Source: Acidisarcina sp.
GTDB lineage: Bacteria; Acidobacteriota; Blastocatellia; Pyrinomonadales; Pyrinomonadaceae
DNA length: 9,500 nucleotides
NCBI GenBank assembly: GCA_021155145.1
Contig: JAJNPX010000365.1
Coordinates: 1 to 9,500 of the forward strand
Direction of reading: 5' to 3'
Shown: one piece after another, positions 1 to 4,489 of the stretch
How the letters are laid out: the number at the start of each line of letters is the position of its first letter
Position numbering within the stretch: the first letter of the stretch is position 1
Notes under the pieces: model-generated
What the model was told of the DNA's origin: nothing
Databases searched by the model: none
The model's input: only the letters and a program-made list of their open reading frames with translations
Program-made: the position numbers and the translations under genes

Positions 1-195
1 ATTCGCCCCGGCCGACAACCCCTTGCCGATCCGCGATATTTTACCGTCGCGTATCAGTATGTCCGTTCCCGCGAGCGTTCCGCGGGCCGCCGTCATAACG
101 GTCGCATTCTTGATCAGGACATCGCCGCGGCCCTGCCCGAAAAGGGCGGCCGTGCACACCGTGAGTATCAAAGAGAATAAAATGATCCGTTTCAT
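1..195 (-). CDS. Exported amidohydrolase, N-terminal part only (runs off the left edge)
   Basis: The frame opens with ATG at 195 and stays open to base 1, giving 65 residues. It begins with a short basic and hydrophobic stretch (MKRIILFSLILTVCTAALFG) that reads as a Sec signal peptide ending near GQG. The mature start (DVLIKNATVMTA, then a G-T-D-ILIRDGKISRIG pattern) is the N-terminal beta-sandwich strand set typical of imidazolonepropionase-like amidohydrolases. The metal-binding barrel lies outside the window, so I cannot say whether this copy is catalytically intact. It starts 36 bp after the stop of the upstream amidohydrolase-fold gene on the same strand, so the two are probably one transcript and their products may work together in the periplasm. 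No strong Shine-Dalgarno is visible before the ATG. The substrate cannot be judged. Confidence 0.85.
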   Translation of the reverse strand, partial: MKRIILFSLILTVCTAALFGQGRGDVLIKNATVMTAARGTLAGTDILIRDGKISRIGKGLSAGAN

Positions 196-231
196 ATAGG
201 TGATAGATCTTGTTCGTAAATGTCCGTGCCG

Positions 232-1893
232 TTAAGGATTCCTCGTACCGCTGATCGGTATCGCTCCCTGTGGTGAATCGACGGTCCCGGTGAACCGATC
301 GCCCGTGACCGTTGCCTGCACGGTAAAATCGATAGACTGTCCGCCAAAGACCACGGTTCCGCCAAAGCTAAAGCCCGTCTGCGTAACCCGGCCATCCTTG
401 ATCGTGGTCGTGCCGAGCTCTGTGACCATTGTGCCGGTCAATAGCGAACCCTGCTGTGTAAGATTGAGGGTGCCGGTCAACGTCTGCCCGGGTGCCTGTA
501 TCGTGATCGCGTAATTCCCCGCAACAGCGGGAAGAGCCGACGGGTTCGTTCCTGCACCGCGTCCGCCCGGTCCCCGGCCAGCGGGCGTCTGAGGCGGTTT
601 CGGCTCGAAGACCTTTCCGTCGATGAAAACGTGGGTGATCGTCTTCTGCTCGCCAAAAATGTCGCCCCGAACGACCGTCAGATTGGCGATCTTTCCGGCT
701 TCGATCGAGCCCATTCGATCGCTCACACCAAAGATCTCGGCCGGCGATAGGGTCATCGCCCTGATGGCCGCCTCTTTCGAAAGTCCGTTCTGCGTGGCCT
801 TGGCGGCGTTCGCGAGAAAGTCGCCGATGTTTGCTGCGCCGCCGTCCTGAAATGCAAATTTGACACCGGCTGCCGCGAGTTTCCCGGCCGTCTTAGGTAC
901 CTCGACCCTGAATCTGAGCGTGTCCATCGGCTCAGGATCGGCGTCGGGTGCGGCCGCCGCGGTCCGCTTAGGAAAGTTCATCGACAACAAAACAGGCACA
1001 TCCTGAGCCTTTAGCCGGTCGACGAACTTCGCCGCTTCCTGGCCGCCGGCGATGATCGCCTTCAGGTTGTATTCCTTCGCAAGGTCGAGGGCCCTCACGA
1101 TCTCATTCTCGCGGTTTGCAACAAAAACGACGGGGATCTGCCGATTGACGACGGGTATCACAGCCTCAAGCGATCGGTCGGCGGCCGGCCGCTTCATACC
1201 GCGGGGATTTTCGGCATACATTTTCAAAAGCTGATCATGGCGACGCGCATCGTTAAAAAGCTGGCGAAGAGCGGAAAACGTCCCAAGCAGCGATCCGGGA
1301 TAGGTACCCGGGATCGTACTAAAGCTGATATGCATCGCCACAGGGGCCTTGACCGTGATCTCGGAAACAGAATCGCCGGCAAGGTTTATAAGCGCCGATT
1401 GTCCATTGAATATCCTCTCGCGTCCGGTCGTTAGAGCCGTGGTGAAACCTGCGTTCCTTACCGCTTCGAACTGGCTTTCGGCCGCACGAATATCATCGAG
1501 CGACGTGTATTCGGGGCGAAACCCGGCCGGGTAGTTCGAGTTCGACGGCTGCGCCTGGGCTGCAGCAGCGGCTGCGGCGGCAGCACCGCCTCCCGGACCG
1601 CCGGTCGCCGGCCGCGACGGAGCGGCGATCCCCAGGTTGGTCAGGGCATCGATGAAACCCGGATAAACCGTAAGGCCGTTTCCGTCAAAAACCTGTGCAT
1701 CCGCCGGTATGCGAGCATCCGCTCCGACGGATTCGATCAATCCGTTGCGAATAACAACGGTGCCGTTTTCGATCGTTGCGCCCGACACAGTTACGATCCG
1801 TACTTTCGAGATCGCATACGATTGTCCCGATACCGACACGGCGGCGAACATAAGTGTTGCCGCAATAGCGTACAAAACGAGCTTCAATTTCAT
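232..1893 (-). CDS. Exported amidohydrolase-fold protein lacking the usual metal ligands, with C-terminal beta domain
   Basis: This 553-residue protein starts with a clear signal peptide (about residues 1-24). The N-terminal composite sandwich (ISKVRIVTVSGATIENGTVVI, DGNGLTVYPGFIDAL) and the C-terminal barrel helix plus sandwich (LSKEAAIRAMTLSPAEIFG, GSIEAGKIANLTVVRGDIFG) are those of imidazolonepropionase-like amidohydrolases. The metal site looks lost. The usual PGFIDxHxH reads PGFIDALTNLG, with L84 and N86 in the His places. The barrel His segment reads FVANRENEI around residue 260. The usual late Asp region reads AFQDGG around 350. A Gly/Ala linker with nine alanines lies at 104-112. Residues about 450-553 form an extra beta-rich module of repeated TGT/GTV strands after a Pro/Gly linker. 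It precedes a second amidohydrolase gene and may be a non-catalytic partner of it. Start choice rests on the signal peptide; there is no clear Shine-Dalgarno. The fold is secure, the function unknown. Confidence 0.9.
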   Translation of the reverse strand: MKLKLVLYAIAATLMFAAVSVSGQSYAISKVRIVTVSGATIENGTVVIRNGLIESVGADARIPADAQVFDGNGLTVYPGFIDALTNLGIAAPSRPATGGPGGGAAAAAAAAAQAQPSNSNYPAGFRPEYTSLDDIRAAESQFEAVRNAGFTTALTTGRERIFNGQSALINLAGDSVSEITVKAPVAMHISFSTIPGTYPGSLLGTFSALRQLFNDARRHDQLLKMYAENPRGMKRPAADRSLEAVIPVVNRQIPVVFVANRENEIVRALDLAKEYNLKAIIAGGQEAAKFVDRLKAQDVPVLLSMNFPKRTAAAAPDADPEPMDTLRFRVEVPKTAGKLAAAGVKFAFQDGGAANIGDFLANAAKATQNGLSKEAAIRAMTLSPAEIFGVSDRMGSIEAGKIANLTVVRGDIFGEQKTITHVFIDGKVFEPKPPQTPAGRGPGGRGAGTNPSALPAVAGNYAITIQAPGQTLTGTLNLTQQGSLLTGTMVTELGTTTIKDGRVTQTGFSFGGTVVFGGQSIDFTVQATVTGDRFTGTVDSPQGAIPISGTRNP

Positions 1894-1900
1894 ATAAATG

Positions 1901-1906
1901 AATTTA
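1901..1906 (-). promoter_or_regulatory. Candidate -10 element for leaderless start of the 553-residue gene
   Basis: The minus strand reads TAAATT here, ending 7 nt before the ATG at 1893. That is the spacing expected if transcription starts at or next to the start codon. The gene has no Shine-Dalgarno. The -35 region above it is poor, so this is only a candidate and competes with the promoter proposed at 1945-1972. Confidence 0.22.
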
Positions 1907-1944
1907 GGTTGAGAACTGGAACTACTTGGAACCGTGTTACGGAG

Positions 1945-1972
1945 AGGATAAATGAAAAGTTTCAGAATGCAA
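1945..1972 (-). promoter_or_regulatory. Candidate sigma-70-like promoter for the amidohydrolase pair
   Basis: On the minus strand TTGCAT (1967-1972) and TATCCT (1945-1950) are separated by 16 bp, about 50 bp upstream of the ATG at 1893. The matches to consensus are partial (3/6 and 4/6). An inverted repeat overlaps this site, which adds some weight. Weak call. Confidence 0.25.
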
Positions 1973-1998
1973 AAGCGATACGCCCTGCGATCTGAAAC
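1959..1998. promoter_or_regulatory. Inverted repeat, possible operator upstream of the amidohydrolase pair
   Basis: GTTTCAGA (1959-1966) and its exact reverse complement TCTGAAAC (1991-1998) are separated by 24 nt. The arm centres are 32 bp apart, about three helical turns, so both would face the same side of the DNA. The left arm falls inside the spacer of the candidate promoter at 1945-1972. It could be an operator for a dimeric or looping regulator, or a chance repeat. Confidence 0.3.
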
Positions 1999-2032
1999 CT
2001 TTACAAAAAATTACGAAATGAAGAATGGGTAT

Positions 2033-2500
2033 CTAGGTTCGCTCGACCCGGGCGATAAAGCACCCGACTTCGGCATTTCTGAGGTTTATGAATTTGACGT
2101 CATTCGACGCGAACGCCCCGGATATCTGTGAATCGATGGCCGGAGCATCCATTCGGACCCGTTCCACGAGCCTGCTGTCATCGCTGAATGCCTCTAGGTA
2201 GATCGGGAGCCCGAGCAGATCCGTCGGAAATCGGTCGCTATCGAAAGGCTTACACTCATTCTCGTGGATGAAGATCGGGCCCGGATCAGGCAAACTCGAC
2301 CGCCCGTCAAACGAATTGTACGTGAGATAGATACGGCGGTCCTTGCCCTGGTCAAAAACCTTCAGACAGCTTCGGCACGGGCCGTAGCCATCGGCGATGC
2401 CCGGGAATGCCCGAAGGCTCTTATACTGCGGCGAGATCAAGGACTTTCTCGCCTCGGATGCGATCTCGCCGGGTATCGGCACGACTTTGTAATTCATCAT
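2033..2500 (-). CDS. DUF1203 family protein
   Basis: The 155-residue product matches what I know of the DUF1203 family. It has a central PCRSC motif (Cys42 and Cys45) followed by a strand reading RRIYLTYNSF, then the segment GPIFIHENECKPF with a conserved His and Cys, and a C-terminal R-N-A-E-V-G-CFIARVER strand. The length is usual for the family. No signal peptide or membrane segment is present, so it should be cytoplasmic. The function of the family is not established; the conserved Cys and His residues could bind metal or take part in redox chemistry, which is inference. It follows ada with 3 bp between stop and start and has a good Shine-Dalgarno embedded in the ada 3' end, so it is very likely translated from the ada transcript. 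The start is at the first of two adjacent ATG codons; the second (2495-2497) is also possible. Confidence 0.87.
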   Translation of the reverse strand: MMNYKVVPIPGEIASEARKSLISPQYKSLRAFPGIADGYGPCRSCLKVFDQGKDRRIYLTYNSFDGRSSLPDPGPIFIHENECKPFDSDRFPTDLLGLPIYLEAFSDDSRLVERVRMDAPAIDSQISGAFASNDVKFINLRNAEVGCFIARVERT

Positions 2501-2503
2501 CTA

Positions 2504-3550
2504 TTAACTCCTTTTCTCCTCTGCTGTGAGCAGCTTTTCCTTTCTCTCGACACCCCAACGATATCCGCTGAGGGCGCCGTTCTTTCCGATCACCCTGTGA
2601 CACGGGATGACGACCGCCACCCGGTTGCTGGCGCATGCCTGGGCGACCGCCCGAACCTTTTTCCTGTCACCGAGCTGTTCGGCGATCTGAGAATATGTGA
2701 CGGTCTCGCCATATGGGATCTTTCTCAGCAGCTCCCAGACGCGCATCTGAAACGCCGTCGCCTGAATATCCAGTGGCAGGTCGAGACGCTTCTTCTCGCC
2801 AGAGAGATGCGTCAGGATCTCATCGACAAAGCCTTTGAGCACGGTCGCGTCCTTTACAATTTCGGCATTCGGATATTCTTTCTTTAGATTCAGCTCGAGC
2901 GATTCATCGTCGTCGGCGAATGCCACGTTGCACAGCCCTTTTATGGTACGCGCGACCAGTATCCGGCCGAGTTCGCAGTCGGTGATCGTAAAGCTGATCT
3001 TCATACCGCGCCCGCCTTTTTTGTATGCGGATGGCGTCATTCCGAGGCTCTCGCCGGCTTTTTCGTATAGCCGGCTGCTCGAACCAAACCCGGCCTCGTA
3101 TAAGGCCGTGGTAACATCGCTGCCCGATCGCAATTCACTCTTGAACTTTTCCATACGTCTTGCCTCTGCGTACTTTTTGGGGGAAACACCGATGATCTCT
3201 TTGAAACTTCGCTGCAGGTGGGACGGGCTCAGGCCGGTCTCAGCGGCAAGCATCTCTAAAGAGAACAGATCGTCGGAATCGAGCATTTCGCACACCTTGA
3301 AGATCATCGCCACTTGCGGGTCGATACCCTTGACTGACCTCGGCTTGCAGCGTAAGCAGGCCCGCAGCCCGTATGCCTCGGCGGCCTCGATCGTGGGGAA
3401 AAAGGCTACGTTCACGCGCTTCGGCTTTCGTGCGCGGCACGAAGGGCGGCAGTATATGCCGGTTGTCTTGACACCGAGATAGAACGTTCCGTCAAACCTC
3501 GAATCGTTGGTGTTTACCGCTCTCCAGAAGATCTCTGTATCCAAACTCAT
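2504..3550 (-). CDS. ada: Ada: bifunctional methylphosphotriester / O6-alkylguanine-DNA methyltransferase and regulator
   Basis: The 348-residue product is full length against E. coli Ada (354). Residues 1-75 are the zinc-binding methylphosphotriester repair domain, with Cys34, Cys38, Cys65 and Cys68 matching E. coli Cys38/42/69/72; Cys34 is the expected methyl acceptor. Residues about 80-175 form an AraC-type helix-turn-helix domain (SPSHLQRSFKEIIGVSPKKY). Residues about 185-265 are the methyltransferase N-terminal ribonuclease-like domain. The rest is the O6-methylguanine methyltransferase with its DNA-binding helix-turn-helix (GETVTYSQIAEQLG) and the active-site PCHRV, whose acceptor is Cys317 (Cys321 in E. 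coli). It repairs alkylated DNA by irreversible self-methylation, and Cys34 methylation should switch on transcription of the adaptive response. I see no E. coli-type Ada box in the upstream region. The DUF1203 gene follows immediately and may belong to the same regulon. Confidence 0.97.
   Translation of the reverse strand: MSLDTEIFWRAVNTNDSRFDGTFYLGVKTTGIYCRPSCRARKPKRVNVAFFPTIEAAEAYGLRACLRCKPRSVKGIDPQVAMIFKVCEMLDSDDLFSLEMLAAETGLSPSHLQRSFKEIIGVSPKKYAEARRMEKFKSELRSGSDVTTALYEAGFGSSSRLYEKAGESLGMTPSAYKKGGRGMKISFTITDCELGRILVARTIKGLCNVAFADDDESLELNLKKEYPNAEIVKDATVLKGFVDEILTHLSGEKKRLDLPLDIQATAFQMRVWELLRKIPYGETVTYSQIAEQLGDRKKVRAVAQACASNRVAVVIPCHRVIGKNGALSGYRWGVERKEKLLTAEEKRS
2507..2512 (-). promoter_or_regulatory. 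Shine-Dalgarno for the DUF1203 gene, inside the ada 3' end
   Basis: The minus strand reads AGGAGT here, 6-7 nt before the ATG at 2500. It overlaps the last codons of ada (Lys-Arg-Ser-stop). It is the clearest ribosome binding site in the window and supports translational coupling of the two genes. Confidence 0.7.
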
Positions 3551-3573
3551 ATCACGCTACTCAATATTGACTT

Positions 3574-3589
3574 TTTCGATGTGTCGAAA
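3574..3589. promoter_or_regulatory. Palindrome upstream of ada, candidate operator
   Basis: TTTCGA-TGTG-TCGAAA is a perfect 6-bp inverted repeat with a 4-nt centre. It begins 24 bp upstream of the ada ATG (3548-3550), in the divergent region shared with the DCC-family gene. A site here would sit in the ada promoter. It does not match the E. coli Ada box. A repressor such as a LexA-type protein, or Ada itself, could bind it; the sequence alone does not say which. Confidence 0.3.
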
Positions 3590-3752
3590 CGATACAAATG
3601 CCAGGATCTGCTGAGAAACTGACTCCCGCCGCTTCTGTCTCCACCGTTGAAAGCCGCTCCCGACACCGCCGCCGCCGACCTTGCGAACCGGCACTGACGA
3701 CACAATTTGAGTCTAGCCGCTGAGCCTCCTGAATTCTATCCGTTTCTTGCGG

Positions 3753-3758
3753 TAGAAT
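3753..3758 (+). promoter_or_regulatory. Candidate -10 element, probably leaderless start of the DCC-family gene
   Basis: TAGAAT matches the TATAAT consensus at five of six positions and ends 7 nt before the ATG at 3766. There is no Shine-Dalgarno. This suggests an mRNA that starts at or within a few bases of the start codon. No convincing -35 is visible. Confidence 0.4.
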
Positions 3759-3765
3759 TAGAAAC

Positions 3766-4158
3766 ATGGGTGCGATCGTACTTTTTGACGGCGTGTGCAA
3801 TTTCTGTAACGCCTCGGTCAACTTCGTGATCGCGCGAGACAAGGCCGCGTATTTTAAGTTTGCCCCGCTGCAGTCCGTGATCGGCGAAGAACTACGCACA
3901 AGGCACGGCATCGACAAAGTCGAGACCGATTCCGTGATCGTCATCGAAAACGAAAGGGTTTACACTCATTCGTCCGCGGCGCTGAGGATAGCAAGACATC
4001 TGGACGGGATCTGGTCGTGGACTTACGTCTTCGTGATCGTGCCGAAGCCGATCCGCGATCTTCTTTACAGGTTATTTGCGAGGAACAGATATCGGTTGTT
4101 CGGGCGTCAGGATGCGTGCATGATGCCGACGCCTGACGTGCGGGCAAGATTTATGTAG
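3766..4158 (+). CDS. DCC-family (DUF393) thiol-disulfide oxidoreductase-like protein
   Basis: The 130-residue product has the family signature at its N-terminus: a strand followed by FDGVCNFCN, giving D8-G-V-C11-N-F-C14. The DxxCxxC arrangement names the DCC family and resembles a thioredoxin-fold redox site. Other usual segments are FVIARDK, FKFAPLQS, a DSVIVIENERVYTHSSAALRI-type block, and the C-terminal YRLFARNRYRLFGR with CMMPTPDVRARF. Length is typical. The fold and the CxxC are clear, but redox activity is inferred from the motif and the partner is unknown. It is the first gene of a plus-strand cluster with the DUF427 gene 25 bp downstream (5 bp if the earlier ATG of that gene is used) and mutS2 after that. 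A candidate -10 element sits 7 nt before the ATG, and no ribosome binding site is visible. Confidence 0.92.
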   Translation: MGAIVLFDGVCNFCNASVNFVIARDKAAYFKFAPLQSVIGEELRTRHGIDKVETDSVIVIENERVYTHSSAALRIARHLDGIWSWTYVFVIVPKPIRDLLYRLFARNRYRLFGRQDACMMPTPDVRARFM

Positions 4159-4183
4159 AAGAATGCACGACGGAAAATCAATT

Positions 4184-4465
4184 ATGAAAGCAACCTGGAA
4201 GGGAGCCGTTCTGGCCGAGAGCAATGAGACTGTGGTCGTCGAGGGAAATCACTATTTCCCTGCCGAGGCCGTTAACAAAGAGTATTTTCAACCCAGCCAG
4301 ACGCACACGGTCTGCGGTTGGAAAGGCACCGCGAGCTATTATGACGTGATCGTTAATGGCGACACAAATAAGGACGCGGCGTGGTATTACCCGGAAACAA
4401 AGCCGGACGCAAAGAACATTGAGGGATACATCGCATTCTGGAAAGGCGTGGACGTAGGCGAATAG
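4184..4465 (+). CDS. DUF427 family protein
   Basis: The 93-residue product matches the DUF427 family almost end to end. It begins MKATWKGAVLAESNETVVVEG, then has a YFP motif, the central CGWKGTASYYDV block and a C-terminal IEGYIAFWKGVDV. The family is a small cytoplasmic beta protein with no firmly established reaction that I know of. I chose the ATG at 4184 because homologues start with MKATW and because a weak purine-rich GGAAA lies upstream. An in-frame ATG at 4163 would add seven residues (MHDGKSI) that look unlike the family. It lies between the DCC-family gene and mutS2, on the same strand with short gaps, so co-transcription is likely, but I see no functional link to either. Confidence 0.92.
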   Translation: MKATWKGAVLAESNETVVVEGNHYFPAEAVNKEYFQPSQTHTVCGWKGTASYYDVIVNGDTNKDAAWYYPETKPDAKNIEGYIAFWKGVDVGE

Positions 4466-4489
4466 GCCTCGGCGCTCCCGTGCAATCTA

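Noticed and set aside
1546..1596. GC-rich run of GCN codons resembling a simple-sequence repeat
   Set aside because: It is the polyalanine linker of the amidohydrolase-fold protein; the codons are mixed rather than a pure repeat, so slippage is not indicated.
2264..2887. Long plus-strand open frame (207 codons) opposite the DUF1203 gene and the ada 3' end
   Set aside because: It is antisense to two well-recognised genes, crosses their junction and has no recognisable domain or start signal. It reflects GC-rich codon use on the other strand.
2835..3482. Plus-strand open frame of 215 codons opposite ada
   Set aside because: Ada is certain on the minus strand with all catalytic cysteines. The opposite frame is Ser/Arg-rich and without a domain.
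3551..3765. Searched the divergent region for tRNA, riboswitch or small RNA structure
   Set aside because: Apart from the 16-bp palindrome and one -10-like hexamer, I found no cloverleaf, conserved riboswitch core or terminator with a T-tract.
3561..3944. Minus-strand open frame of 127 codons between ada and the DCC-family gene
   Set aside because: Most of it is antisense to the DCC signature region, and the remainder runs through the divergent promoter region with low-complexity Arg/Ser content.
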